This document shows, in pieces, positions 34,646 to 47,654 of a stretch of DNA of 64,000 nt (positions are counted from its first letter, which is position 1; every line of letters begins with the position of its first letter). The position numbers and the translations under genes are program-made. The stretch is from positions 11,627,501 through 11,691,500 of the forward strand of contig BSBM01000151.1 of assembly GCA_027924585.1 (NCBI GenBank). Direction: 5' to 3'. Source of the stretch: Larix kaempferi (Eukaryota; Streptophyta; Pinopsida; Pinales; Pinaceae). The notes under the pieces were generated by a model, which saw only the letters and a program-made list of their open reading frames with translations, was not told the DNA's origin and did no database searches.

Positions 34646-36471
34646 CAAAGTCATTACAACTGGATTGGATTTTTGCAACAGTTTCACATAGTCATCAAGT
34701 ATAAAAAAGGGAAGCACTAATAAGTTGGAGGACATGCTTTCAAGGCCATCCATGTCCAATATTACAACTTTGGGGACTCTTATGCACTTGGAACCTTTTA
34801 TCCATTATGCATACAAAGAGGGATACAAGAAGATGAGGACTTTGATGAGCTGTTTGAACAACTATAGGGCCGATTTCATGTAGAATAAGGTGACAGTAAG
34901 GCCACCTATCATCTACAGAATGGGTTACTCTATAAGCTATACAATCTATATGTTCCTAATGATGAAAAATTGCAGCTTATCAGAGAGGCGCACACCTCCA
35001 AAGTTGTAGGGAATTTTGGTGTTAGGAAGATAGTTGTTAACCTACAAAGGTATGTGTATTGGCCCAAAATGCAAGAAGATGTAGCATGGTATATTACAAT
35101 ATGCATACTTTGTTGTACCATCAACCTTAGTAACATAAAGCAAGGTCTATACCATCCTTACCTGTACCCACTCGACCTTGGGAAAGCAATTCTATGGATT
35201 TTGTGGGTGGGTTACCAACCACCATGAGGTATTAACTCAGTGAAACTATGCCATAGTGCCTTCGTTCATGGGATATTAAATAATACCTCTAATTTCACTA
35301 GATATTGATAAATACCTACAAAAATCATTTTGTTGATCCCCCTCCCAATACATATTTCTAATTAAAAAACCATATTTTTACGAGATATTCCCTATTTTTA
35401 CTAGATACCCCTTTTATACCACCCCAATACTTATAAATCCCCCATACCCTACTCCCTCCCCCTTAATACCTACAATATATTGACCTTATTTTTCACAATT
35501 TAAAAATCCCCCTTTATGAATGAACGTGATAAGATATCGGTCAACAAGGCGAATCCCTTGTGCCAAACACTAGGAAGGGACATGACTATTTATTTGTGGT
35601 AGTTGAAAGATTCAACAAGATTTGCATTCTTATGCCTTGTAAAAAGACCGTAAAAGGACAAGAATCAACACACATGTTATTTGAGCAAGTCTGGGTGCAC
35701 TTTGGGATACCAAGGAGCATCATCTCAAACAAGGATACTATATTTCTTAGTTCCTTTTGGACTACACTTTGGGAGAATATGGACACTATGTTGAAGAGAT
35801 ATACAACATTCCATCGCAGATAAATGGGCAGAAAAAGTAGTCAAGAGGACTTTGGTGCAGTTTTTGATGGGTTACAATTAGAACTATTTGAAGACTTGGG
35901 ATGAAAATCTAATCTATATTTAGCACTCTAATAATAGAGCATTCCAACCTTCCATTGGTAGGTCTGATTTTGAAACTTGTTTTCGATATCTACCACCTTC
36001 ACCTCTAGATGTTGTATATGAACAACAAGGGGAGTGAGGGAAGTCACTACAAGTGAATCATTAAGAGTAGAAAACTTCAATGATAATATATGGAAAATCC
36101 ATTTGCAAGTACACGTGACATTGAATAAGTCATGGGAAAATTACAAGCCCAAACATGACCAAAACAGGGTTGAAAAATACTTCAAAATGGGGGATAAATT
36201 TTGGTTACAACTAAACAAGGAAAGACTAAAAGGTCTTAGTAATAAGATCAAGGCTCTATGTTATGGTCCTTTTGAGTTATTGGATAAGGTGGGAGATAAT
36301 TCCTACAGACTTAGTCTTCCCACATACATGCACATTTACTCAGTGGTGCATGTAGAAAATTTGAAACTCTATCAACCTTCCATGTTAGATCAGGAAGATG
36401 AGCGGGTCCTACCTACTATAGAGGACTTAGCACCTGTTAGCATAAGACGTAGTTTTTCCAAAGAAGTCTAG
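34646..36471 (+). pseudogene. Gypsy-A RNase H end and integrase
   Basis: Reads FLQQFHIVIKYKK-like RNase H end, then LIREAHTSKVVGNFGVRKIV and ICILCC (HHCC zinc finger; the second His position is Asn). NSMDFVG (first catalytic Asp) lies at about 35,190. After an insertion it reads RKGHDYLFVVVERFNKICIL and HFGIPRSIISNKDTIFLSSF, then the C-terminal DNA-binding tail (36034-36471) with LNKERLKGLSNKIKALCYGP and VGDNSYRLSLP. Several stops. Confidence 0.88.
35223..35562. mobile_element. 340-bp hAT-MITE-like insertion in integrase
   Basis: Absent from the same place in gypsy-B (ACCGACCACTAGG near 41,695), which serves as an empty site. Flanks are CCAACCAC (35215-35222) and CCAAACAC (35563-35570), an 8-bp TSD with one mismatch. 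Ends CATGAGGTATT and (reverse complement of the right end) CACAAGGGATT agree at 8 of 11 bases. Interior is AT-rich, pyrimidine-biased and non-coding. 8-bp TSDs and CA..GG ends fit hAT MITEs. Confidence 0.65.
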
Positions 36472-36632
36472 AATTAATAGATAGGGGCAACATGATCTTT
36501 AGCAAATTGGGTTGAAAGGACAACTTCCAAGCAAGCCTAAATGTTACTCTAGGGAGAAGGTAGAGGAAAAATTTCCTCACCTCATTTAGTAAAATATTTT
36601 GGGAACCAAAAGCCTCCCAAATTGGGAAGGTA

Positions 36633-37530
36633 TGATCTGAATAGGATCAATATATAATTTTTCATCTATTTTGGTGCTTTTGGGGTGGAACAATTTATTG
36701 AAATGGCTTGTAGGGCCCATTTTAGGGGTAGGTCTTCCTTTGTAGGTTTGGGGTCCAGAACCTTCTGAGGTCCATTTGAGGGATTAAATGATGTTTTTTG
36801 GGGTCAAACGTCTGTGAGCATAGCTCTCATTCCCTTGATGTTGTTGTATACTTGGCTACCTTCCAAACAATTCAAGAATTGTTTCAATCAGATTTTGTAT
36901 GAAGAAGTCATGCCTCCTGTAAGTTGACATATAAAATTGACCACCATGGTACAAAGTGGATTCCACATCAACTCTCATTAGCCACACATGTGGAGTTATA
37001 CATGTGTGGTTTTTCAAGAACATTCTATATGGTCCAAAACCCTGATTCTAAATGATATTTGAGGTATATACAAACCCTAAAACCAACCCTAAATGGCTAT
37101 CGAGCAATGTTAAATACCAGGTCATGAGGAGGAGAAAGGGTTCCATTCTGATGATGTTATTGTATTGTTCCATAGTTGAGAAATAATAAGAGAGTGGATA
37201 TTATATCATAACAAAGGAAGTAGGAGATCTTGTAGTAGCTGTGTAAGCCATAGTGTTAGAGGTAACTCCATAGTGAGTGCCACTTTCTTTGTATTTGTAG
37301 TACATATTAGATAAGAAAAGAGCAAGGCATAGTCCTCACTTCTGGTTGGTTTTTTCCCCATAGTGGGTTTTCCCAAGGTATATCTTTTGTTATTTGTGTG
37401 GATGTATTATTTTTCTCTAGTTATTTCCCTTTCAATTCTAGTTTATTTATCATTCTTCAGAATTAAGTTAACATAACAAATTAAGTTGTAAGATCTGTTG
37501 TGAAGAACCATTCCAATGGAATATCCATGA
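36633..37530 (+). repeat. Gypsy-A 3' LTR (last ~14 bp missing)
   Basis: Starts TGATCTGAATAGG after the purine-rich ATTGGGAAGG. Ends at ATCCATGA, lacking the CATTTTATGAATCA end and the ATTG present in the duplicate at 43,667-43,684; a small deletion at the junction explains this. Confidence 0.83.
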
Positions 37531-39010
37531 CCCCCCATTTCTTTTATGAATAGTGGATGGCCCAGCATAGAGTTTCAACTTATCCACATTTAATTATTGA
37601 GTAAATGAACATTTATTGATGTAGGTTGTTTCCTACATATTCAAACACTATGAAATGCCATATCCGAGAGACTTTTGTTTACTAAGCCCCTATAACCTTT
37701 CTTTATTCAAGTAAAACTATACTTAGTATCCTACCTGGAATGTATTCTAAATCTTGTATTGTCTATGCCCGACCTTATACTTTTCCTATGATTTCTTTGG
37801 TTTCCATTGTACTTGGAAATCATGAATCTTCTTGATCTTATCTATATTTTTTTTTGCATCCTTTAATTCTTCCCCTTATATGGCATCTTCCTTATTCCTC
37901 CATAATATCCTTACATCACATCTAGAAGTGAACATAGAAGTTATCCAATGCAAGTTTCAAAGAGTAACTTGGTAGTTTTAGTGTGGACTAATTTGCTATG
38001 TTATAATAGTGTATATTGTAGATCAAATCTCATCCCAAGTTCTTAGATGTTTCCAATTATAATCTTTTAAAACCTACACCAAGGTCATGTTCAAATTTTT
38101 TAATTTCCCATGTGTTTATGGATGGAAAGTTGTAGTGTTGTTCATCTTGGTATATATTTTCACTTACATTGAAGTACAAAGGCCCACTAATAATGGCAAT
38201 GCCATCTCATTCGGTTAGGGATACTAGGGTGTTGTGATCACCCTCTCATGGGTTCAAGTCTCTCCAATTGTGTTTGTGGCTATTGTGTGCATATAGCGGC
38301 GATAAAAGTTGGGACCAAGTGTAAGTCCTAGGTCACTTCAATAGAATAGACTCACCCACAACTCATGACACCTTAGTTGAATGAATCCAATTTGAATGTT
38401 GTAATATGGCTACATACTATATTAATAGTAAACTCTCCCACAATGGGGAGGTGATTAAATTTCCGCATAAGGATAATCTAAATCCAATAAAAAAGGCACA
38501 GAGAAATCTTGTATCTCTAATTGAAATGATGTTGCTTGGTATCCCAAAGTGCATCTAGAACATCCCAAAGAATATGATTGTTACATATTTTCCCTTGTTG
38601 GTCTTTTTACAAGGCATTAGGATGCACATATTACTAAATATTCCCAATACCACAAAGAGTTAGTCATGTCCTCACTTTGTTCTTGGAAAACTAGCCATAG
38701 AGTCCACAAAGTTACTTCTGCATGGTTAGTAGATGAAGGTAAGCAAAGATATAGACCTTAATTTCTATTACTCGGTTCACTAGTAAAGAAATGTATCATC
38801 CTATAATGAATCAAGCTACTTCATTCTACTTTCTAGGCCAGTACATAAACCTTTGCAAGTTAGCTACTATTTTTCCAACACCATTAAATGAGTTACAACT
38901 TTTGAGAAATGAGTCTCCATGGTAAGCTTAATTCTCATGTACCTTTAGGAACATATAACTTATACAACTTGTATTGTAACCCATCTTGAATATGGTAGGT
39001 ATCCTTGTTG
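37531..39010 (-). mobile_element. Minus-strand gypsy: integrase and tail, right-hand part
   Basis: In the minus direction from 39,005 it reads a gypsy integrase: MGYNTSCISYMFL, ANLQRFMYWPR, then NFVDSMASFPRTKSG, ILMPCKKTNKGK and HFGIPSNIISIRDTRFL (near 38,550), followed by the tail to 37,531. It resumes at 23,685 on the other side of gypsy-A. Heavily mutated. Confidence 0.75.
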
Positions 39011-39862
39011 TCACTTTAGGGGCAAAATTTATCCCAAGGGATAATTTTTTTCCCCCATAACATTTGTCACTTTCCATTTTTTTCAAACCCGATTTACCCA
39101 AATTCCATAGGATAAATTTATTTTACACTAAAAATAGCCAAGAACTATATAAAATTCTTAGATATTTGTTTTTTTTTTCAAAAATATTGCCAAACATTTT
39201 ATGGTTGGAAATTTAAGAATTAGTAACATTTGCCAATGTTTATATACTTTAAGAATATAGTGGATCCTTAAAATTTTCATGGTGTGTATGCGTTCACATT
39301 TGGGTCTAGTTGTTTCTTGGCCACCTCTTGGCCTATAAAAGGAATCCATTGGCATGCATTTTGTAGAGAGAAAGAAGAAAGAAGTTATGTCGTTGGATTT
39401 GTGTTGGAGTTTCCTCATAACCCACCTCTTCCTACCTTTGTAAGCATTGCCAATCTCCCTTTCCACCTTCCTCCAAGGTGCAAGAGTTTCTCTCAATTGT
39501 TCTACCACCCATTTATCATATAGTTTGAACAAGAAGGACCTCCCTAAGGGATATTGCTAGCTTCCCTTGAAGCCCACACCTCCTAGGTGTTGTACATCTT
39601 GACCGTTGGGAAATACGAAGTGGCTTTGCATTCCTTTGATTGTTGTTGGAGTTTGCATTCATCTCCCATTTATTTTTTATTGTATTTTGTTCAATTTTCT
39701 TTATTTTATGTGAATTCCACTAACAATATCTTGTAGGATTATTTGGAGGAAAACAACCACCACAACATAGGGGCTACAAGCACTGAGGCCTTGCTGCAAC
39801 CGACAAGGTTTAGCCCCTTACCAAGTGGAGGAATGCACACTTGTGCAATATTTTCCACAACA
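39011..39862 (+). repeat. Possible LTR fragment with TATA box
   Basis: Non-coding. CCTATAAAAGG (TATA-like) near 39,333, a purine-rich GAGAGAAAGAAGAAAGAAG stretch after it, and CCTTG...CAAGG arms near 39,792-39,810. The layout resembles a promoter-bearing LTR, but no partner copy exists in the window. Only weak support. Confidence 0.35.
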
Positions 39863-42800
39863 GATGTACCCGAGAGCAAAAACATTAGTTAGAGGAGTTT
39901 ATATAGGTGTACAAAGAGTGTTCCAATATCTTAAATGGATACCAACTAAGAGGGAAGTAGAGCATGACATAAAAATGTTGCTTGAATCCCCTTACCAAAT
40001 ATTGGGTTGAATTGACAATCTATTCTAGAAGTAGATGAAGTGAAGAATCAATAGAAATAGTAGTTGGAGCAAGCAATGATTTGACCAAGCACCTCACCTT
40101 GTGGGTCTCCTATCATCATCATACCCAAGAACAATGGAACTTGGAAGATTTGTATTAACTACAGATCTTTGAATAAAATTACACTAAAGAATCAATACCC
40201 TTTTCCCAGGATTGTTGATTTGTTAGACTAGTTGCACCATGCCAAGTACTTCACCAAGTTGGATCTCAAATCGAAATGCCACTAGGTACATGTCAACAAA
40301 GAATCCACTTGGAAGACTGTCTTTAAGACAAGGAAAAGTTTGTATGAATGGTTGGTCATGCATTTTCGGTTTATGTAATGCATAAACTACATTTATGAGA
40401 CTGATGAATGATGTTTTACATCCATATTTAGATTCATTTTTTATAATGTATTTGGAGGATATATTAGTTTATAGCTCTACCTGGTAGGAACACATTTCTC
40501 ATCTCATGCAAGTGTTAGAGTCCCCTAAAAAGCATCAGCTGCTAGCTAATGTCAAGAAATGTGAGTTTGCTCAACAATCATTGGTGTAATTGGGGTATGT
40601 GATTGATGGAGGGGAACTCAAGATAGACCCCACAAAGATGGGGACCATTATAAATGGAAATTTCCTAATAATTTCATAGAAATTAGGAGCCTTTTTGGGG
40701 TAGCACAATACCTATGAGAGTTTATTGCTTCCTTTTCAGTGGTAGATACACCACTCCATGCCATAACAACGAGCGGTAAGAGTTTCTAGTGGGTAAAGAA
40801 TCAACATAAATCTTTCAACGAGCTTAAACAAAATATTATTCAAGAACAAGTTTTTGCATTTCCTAACTTGCAAAAGCCTTTCAAAGTGGAGACATATGCA
40901 AGTGGGTATGTTATGGGACCAATTTTGATGCAAGGAGGTAAGTCGATATGTTATTTTTCTAAAATGTTTCATCGGGGAGTCCTGAACTACCCTACCTATG
41001 GTAAGGAACTCTATGCCCCAGTTCAAGTTGCTAGGATGTGGAATCACTATCTAATGGGAAAGGAAACATTTATCCACATAGATCACTAGCCACTACAATA
41101 TTTGTAGGCCTAGAGTAAGCTAAAACAAACTAGACATTACAAGTGGATGGGGTTTTTGCAACAGTTTCATCTAGTCATCACGTATAAAAGGGAAACACTA
41201 ATAAGTTGAAACATTCTTTCAAGGACATCCACGTCCAATATTACAACTTTGGGGACTCTTATGAACATGGAACATTTTACCCGTGATGCATATAAATAGG
41301 GATACATATAAGATGATTACTTTAAGGAGGTGTTTCAATAACGGGCCAATTTCATGTTGAAGTTCAGGTGACAATAAGGCTGACTCATCATCTCCATAAT
41401 GGGTTGCTCTAGAAGCTAGACAAGCCATGTGTTCCTATAGGTGAAATATTGTAGCTTATCAAATAGGCTCACACCTCCAAAGTTGCAGGGAATTTTGGTG
41501 TTAGGAAGGCAGTTGCTAACTTACAAAGGTATGCATGTTGGACCAAAATGAAATAAAATGTAGCATGATATATTAGAGGATGAATAATTTGTTGTACCAG
41601 CAAGCCCAATAATAGAAAGACATGTCTATACCATCCCTTACCTGTGCCCACTCGACCATGGGAAGTAATTTACATGGATTGTGTTGGTTAATTACCGACC
41701 ACTAGGAAGGGACATGGCTATTTATTTGTGGTAGTTGATAGATTCAATAAGATGTGAATTATTATGCCTTGTAAAAACACTAGTGAAGGACAAGAAGCCG
41801 CACACATGTTCTTTGAGTAGGTCTGGGTTCACTTTGGTATACCGAAGAGCATCATCTCAAACAACAATACTATATTTATTAGTTCCTTTTGGACTACACT
41901 TTGGGAGAATATTGACACTAAGTTGAAGAGACCTACAACATTCCATCCACAGATAGATGGATAGACAAAAGTAGTCAAGAGGACTTTGGTGCAACTTTTG
42001 AGGGGTTACAATCAGAAGCATCTGAATACTTGGGATGAAAATATGATCTATATTTAGCACTCTTATAATAAAGCAGTCCACGCTTCCATTGGTAGGTCTC
42101 CTTTTGGAACTTGTTTTGCTTATCTACCACCTTCACCTCTAGATGTTGTATATGAACAATAAGGGTGAGTGAGGGAAGCTACTACAAATGAAGAATTAGG
42201 AGTAGAAAACTTCATTGATAATATCAATAAAATCCATTTGCAAGGACAAGAGACATTGAAAAAGTCACGGGAAAACGTACAAGGCCAGACATGACCAACA
42301 CATGGTCGAAAAATCATTCAAAGTAGGGGATAGAGTTTGGTTATTGCTTAACAAGGAAATACCATAGGGTCTTGGTAAGAATATCAAGGCTCTACATTAT
42401 GGTCCTTTTGAGGTATTGGAGAGTATGGGAGATAATGCCTATATACTTAGTCTACCCCCATACATGCGCCTTTACTTAGTATTGAATGTGGAAATTTTGA
42501 AACTCTATGAGCCCTCCATGTTAGGTCAACAAGAGCAATATGTCATACTTACCATAAAGGACTTAAGACCTAATGCTCCAGCAGACTTGGAATAAGAAAT
42601 AGTTTTGAAAAAGAATTCCATAACTGCTAGATAGGGGAAGCATGACCTTTAGAAGATTGGGTTGAAAGGACAACTTCCAAGCAAGGCTAAATGGTACTCT
42701 AGGGAGAAGGTACAGGAAAAATTTCCTCACTCATTTAGTAAAATATTTTGGGGACCAAAATCCTCCCAAAATAGGAAGGTGTGATCCAAATTTTCATCTA

Positions 42801-43680
42801 TTGTGGCACTTTTTGGAAGGAACAATTGGATGAATTGGCTTGTAGGGCCCATTTTAGGGGTAGGACTTACTTTGTAGATTTTGGGGTGCAGAACATTCCT
42901 AGGCCTTCTTGAGGGCTTAAATGATGTTTTTTGAGGTCAAAATTTTTTAAGCATAACTCCCATCCCCTCGACGTTGTTTTACACTCCGAGACCTTTCCAA
43001 TAGTGCAAGAATCACCTCAATCGGAGTTTATATGAGGAAGTTGTGCCTCTCGCAAGTTGACCTATATAGTTGACCACCATGATACCAATTGGATTCCATG
43101 TCAACTCTCATTTCGCGCACATGTGGATCTATTCACGTATGTACTTTCAAGAACATTCTAGAGGGTCCAAAAGTACCCTAACCCTAACCGAGAGTTGAGG
43201 CATGTACAGACCCTAAAACTAACCCTAGATGGCTATTGGGCTATGTTAAATACCAATCCATTAGGAGGAGAAGGGGTTCCATTCTGATGATGTTATTGTA
43301 TTGTTCCATAGCTGAGAAACAATAAGTGAGTGGATATTAGAGCATAACAAAGGAAGTATGAGATTCTGTTGTAGCTGTGCAGGCCACATTGTCAGAGGTA
43401 ACTCCATAATGAGTACCACTTTCTTTGTATTTGTATTACATATTGGAGAAGAAAAGAGCAAGGCATACTCCTCACTTATGGATGGGATTTTCCCCATAGT
43501 GTGTTTTCCCAAGATATATCTTGTGTTATTTGTGTGGATGTGTTATTTTTCTCTAGTTATTTCCCTTTTAGTTCTAGTTTATTTATCATTCTTTGGAATT
43601 AAGCTAACACGATGAATTAAGTTGTAAGATTTGTTGTGAAGAAATTTTCCAATGGAATATCCATGACATTTTATGAATCA
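39863..43680 (+). mobile_element. Gypsy-B: 5'-truncated duplicate of gypsy-A
   Basis: Begins inside RT at the sequence matching 26,326 (ATGTACCCGAGAGC). It runs through RT (KYFTKLDLKSKCH near 40,245), RNase H (QKPFKVETYASGYVMGPILM and SICYFSKMFHRGVLNYPTYG, 40,868-41,089), integrase (41,400-42,580) and the LTR at 42782-43680. It is uninterrupted where gypsy-A has the Ogre-like and MITE insertions. Many stops. Confidence 0.85.
42782..43680 (+). repeat. Gypsy-B 3' LTR
   Basis: 899 bp, TGATCCAAATTTTC to ATGAATCA, preceded by the purine-rich AATAGGAAGG and followed by ATTGC. Same family as 23686-24578. Confidence 0.85.
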
Positions 43681-44248
43681 ATTGCCCCCCATTTCTTTCA
43701 TGAATAGTGAACAACCCGTAGAATTTCAGATTATCCACATTTCAAGATTAAGTAAATGCACATTTATTGATGTAAATTGTTTTCTGTACATGTTTGAACA
43801 CTTTGGAATAACCATATCTCATAGAATATTTTTTACTAAGCCCCTATAACCTTTCCTTGTTCAATATAAACTTTTCCTATGATTTCTTTGGTTTCTATTA
43901 TACTTGCAAATCGTGAATCTTCTTGATCTTATCTATAATTTTTTTTACATCCTTTAATGCTTCCCCTTATATGATATATTCCTTATTCCTCCATGATGTT
44001 CGAATTACATCACAGCTAGAGGTGAACATTGAAGTTATCAAATGCAAGTTTCAAAGAGGAACTTGCTATTTTTATTGAGGACTAATGTTATGTTTTAGTG
44101 TAAATTGTGGATCAAATCTCATCCCATGTTCTCAAACAAGTTTCCAATAGTAACCTTTTAAAACCTCCACCAAGGTCATGTACACAAATTTTAATTTCCC
44201 AGAAGCCTATGGATGGAAAGTTGTAGTGCTTTTCATCTTGGCATATAT
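43681..44248 (-). mobile_element. Duplicated minus-strand gypsy tail next to gypsy-B
   Basis: Collinear with 37,531-38,160: CCCCCCATTTCTTT, TTCCTATGATTTCTTTGGTTT and CTATGGATGGAAAGTTGTAG occur in the same order. It shares the exact gypsy-in-gypsy junction of block A, so gypsy-B arrived by segmental duplication. It stops abruptly at the HSP70 pseudogene. Confidence 0.78.
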
Positions 44249-44849
44249 TGCCTTCTTTTCAGTGAACTATTTAGAAAACCCATAAGCTATAGCTGTTCAG
44301 TTGTGGGTTCGTTCATTACTCTCATGACAATAAGACCTGCAATGACAACAACATCTTTGGTGGCCTTCCTTTGAGAATCACTAAAATAGGATGGCACTAT
44401 GACCACGAGATTCTTGACATCACATTTTAGGTAAGCTTTCACTATCGTTTTCTATCTTCGATAAGACCATAGAAGATATCTCCAGAGCTACAAACTCCTT
44501 CCTCTGGCGTTTGTACTCAACCTGGATGAGAGGGAGGCTTGCCATTGTCTCCAGAGACAACATTGAAGGGCCATAGTTTCATGTCACTCTACACATTGGG
44601 ATCATTGAATGCCCTTCCAATGAGTCTTTTAACATCGAACATGGTGTTGTGAGAATTGGTTGCAATATGATATTTTGCACCATCGCCAGCGAGCTTCTCA
44701 TAAGATGTGAAGGCAACAATGGAAGGAGTGATTATTTTACCCCGATCATTAACAATAATTTCAACTCTATCATGCGACCTCACTGCGATGCAACTGTAAG
44801 TTGTTCCCAAATCAATGCCAATAGCTTTCTCTTTATTGTCGGCATCCAT
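44249..44849 (-). pseudogene. HSP70 pseudogene, N-terminal fragment
   Basis: Minus strand from 44849 starts [20 protein letters not shown] and continues [20 protein letters not shown], then [16 protein letters not shown] and a stop at 44589. Degraded sequence matching HSP70-A goes on to the region before the second nucleotide-binding signature, where gypsy-related DNA replaces it at 44,248. About one third of the ATPase domain remains. Closer to HSP70-A than to HSP70-B in its start and upstream DNA. Confidence 0.9.
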
Positions 44850-45560
44850 ATCTCATATGTGTAATTTCTCAATGTTACTTTCCAGAGAACCAGAGAAGTT
44901 GCAAGTTTCCAATTAGTATCAAATAAAATAAAATTTGAGCTTGAAAGTATACAAGCGGAGTGGGGGTAATAGTAAGATGCAGTTTAAAGACAAAAGAGTA
45001 AAAATCAAGGAAAATAAATTTGATTATGTTCATTACTGTGGTGATATAAAATACAATAAATTATGCCCAATGAAAATGGAAGGTGGCATTATCGTTGGAA
45101 AGTGGAGGGATCTAAACTTACTGTTATACGATTTCTTTTACTCACTATTTAAAGTTGATGGAATAACTTTCTTTTATCTATAGAAACAAACTTAGTAATT
45201 GTTTTGGGCTAAGGTGAATGGAATATCTTTTCAAAGTTGCACCACCATATAATATAAAATGTGCTTAGTGAGTAAAGATGTAGTTTATACAAGAGTTTTT
45301 AAAGTATACAAAGAATACAGATAAAACACTTTTCATAAGTATCTCAAACATGAAAAACCTTATTTAATATATAAAATTTTGGAGAAAAAATAATATATCA
45401 TTGATAGAAAAACACAAAATATCATGCATTCATATAAAAAATTTAGGAATTTAATTCAATTTCCTACATTTTATCTTCTTACATTGTATTCAAATTCATT
45501 GTTAAAGTACCTCAATTCATCCCTTCAAGTCAACATATCATTCTTTTTCCATATTCACAT
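44850..45560 (-). other. HSP70 pseudogene upstream region, related to HSP70-A promoter DNA
   Basis: Shares blocks with 49,560-50,000: AAGATGCAGTTTAAAGACA, CGTTGGAAAGTGGA and TCTTTTAC(T/C)CACT(A/C)TTTAAAGTT, then AAGGTGAATGGAATA. The fragment and its promoter were therefore copied together. No gene seen. Confidence 0.6.
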
Positions 45561-47100
45561 TGCCACTAATGTATCATGAGAGATCATCGTTAGCTTGCAC
45601 TTACAAAACAACATACGAGGAGCATTGGAGGATGAAAAATCGATTGATGAGATCAAGCATATCCATTTTCAAGTATAGGATACATTGAAGAAGTCACATG
45701 AAAAGTACATGATTTGGCATGATCAACATAATATTGAGAAAACATTCAAGGTGAGAGATAGAGTATGGTTTCATCTAAACAAATAAAGGCTATAGGGTCC
45801 TGGCAAGAAGATTAAGGCTTATAGTATTGTCCTTTTGCAATGTTGGAGAATGTGGGTGATAATGTCTGTAGACTCAGGCTACCCCCGTAGATGTGCATTT
45901 ACTCAGTAGTGAATTTGGAGAATCTAAAACTCCATGAGCCTTCCATGTTGGACTAGGAAACCAATGAGCAAATATTTCCTACCATGGACGACCTACACGA
46001 CTTACCTTTAGAAGCTCAAGCAGAGTTAGAAGAAGGTTTAATTTTGCAAAAGAATTCCAAAATAACCAAACAAGGGAAATATGAACTCTAGTAGGTTGAG
46101 TTGAAAGGGAAACTTTTAGTTAAGTTCAAATGGTACTCTAAGAAGAAGGTAGAGGAAAAATTTCCTCACCTTCTTTAGTAAAATATTTTGGTGACCAAAA
46201 GCCTCTCTAAATGGGATCTAGAATGGATCATTATATAAACTTTCATCTATTATACATTTTGGGTGGAAAAATTGGAGATATTAGCTTGTATGGTCCATTT
46301 TAGGGGTAGGTCTTGCTTGCGTGACTTGGGTTCCATAAATTTATAAAGTAGGTTTGAGGCTTTAAATTGTCATTTGTGGAACATTGAAAACATTGTTGCC
46401 AATCTCCCCATGTTGTTCTACACATCAAAATCTTTCCAATGTCACAAACATCACCTTGATTGAAATTCATATGAGGAAGTTAAGACTCCCACAAGTTGAA
46501 CTATATATCATGTTGACTACCATGATAATCTTAGCTTTCATTACTCACATGTAGAGCTAGTAACACATATACTTTCAAGAAGATTCTATAGGGTCCAAAA
46601 CCCTAACTCTATTAAGGAGTTGAGGTGTGTAAAAACCCAAACCTTAACCCTAGATGAGTATCATGCATGTTAAATATGTAATGACTAAAAATCTTTCCAT
46701 TCTTATTGTATTGAATATTTTTAGATAGAGAGCATACCATTTAGAGTGAGATATTGAGGTAGAGAATAAGAAGCGGAAGATCTTGTAGCTTGGATATTTT
46801 TTTGTTTTGGGTTTTGCTCAAGGTACATCTTGTGTTCCCCTCACAATGGGTATAGTGTCCACTCAAAACATTGGGAAGCTTCATAAACTTTTACACAATT
46901 TAATTTAGAAGCTTAAACATTATTTGTGTCCATTATATGGATGGTGTGTTATTTGCTTAGCTTCTTTCATTTTAGTTTCAGTTTATTTTATTATTTTATG
47001 CACTAAGCTTATAATACTAAGTTCACATCTAAAATAAAGCACAATATAATAAGAGATTTTAAAATATTGTAAGATTTACTCGGACAAACTATTCATGTAG
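45561..47100 (+). mobile_element. Gypsy-C: integrase tail and 3' LTR remnant
   Basis: 45,620-46,190 matches the post-integrase part of gypsy-A and -B (KSHEKY.I.HDQ, EKTFKVRDRVWFHLNK, VGDNVCRLRLP). A diverged LTR follows from about 46,216 (TCTAGAATGGATCATTATA) to about 47,100. The left part is lost. Confidence 0.7.
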
Positions 47101-47654
47101 AATAAAGTTAATAAAGGTTCGAACAACAGTGGGGGAACAATTGTTTCAGTATGCAAGGGAAGGGGGACCCTGGTGTATGCCCCATCCGATCGAATTGTAC
47201 AACAACTCATGCAATCTACAGACGACTTCAACAATTGCCTTCAAAGCAAATCATTATGGACACCTCAGGTAATTATGGAAACCAGCAAGTCATCATGGAC
47301 ACTTGAAGTAATCATGGATACCTTTCACATACTAAGGCAAGTCAAAACTTGAGATGGTAAGCCTAGAAGAGAAAGCAAAATAGGCTTTCATTCAAAAACA
47401 CCATATACCTTATAAAGATGTGCTTACTAGATTAAAAGGAACAGTTACCGATAAATCTAATCTTTATATATGGATAATACATTCATGGATGTTGCTGGAT
47501 TTTGCTTTAACAATAACACAACCTGTAAACTTTTGAGGGCAAAATAATTACCTATGGTGGCAGCTTGATCACATCAGAGGATTCCATTATCCTAGTACAT
47601 AGATTATTGATATATTCTCCATACCTTTATCTAAAATTTAAGAAGATCAGGCTT
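47101..47654. other. Non-coding, 3' flank of HSP70-A
   Basis: No convincing frame. A degenerate repeat of CATCATGGACAC and AATCATGGATACC lies near 47,255-47,325. The 3' untranslated region of HSP70-A must lie in the right-hand part. No clear poly(A) signal chosen. Confidence 0.4.

Larger units (their letters stand above)
23686..37530 (+). mobile_element. Gypsy-A: degenerate Ty3/gypsy element with nested insertions
   Basis: 5' LTR at 23686-24578, PBS at 24582, gag, protease and RT to about 27,177, then an Ogre-like insertion. It resumes at about 34,645 with RNase H end and integrase (interrupted at 35,223-35,562), and ends with a 3' LTR at 36633-37530. The left flank is ATTGG. The right flank seen in the duplicate copy is ATTGC, so the TSD is ATTG plus one mismatch. 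About 430 bp of RNase H present in gypsy-B is missing at the Ogre-like insertion. Inactive. Confidence 0.88.

Noticed and set aside
44935-45183. 82-codon plus-strand ORF
   Set aside because: Lies in DNA homologous to HSP70-A upstream sequence, where the frame is not conserved.
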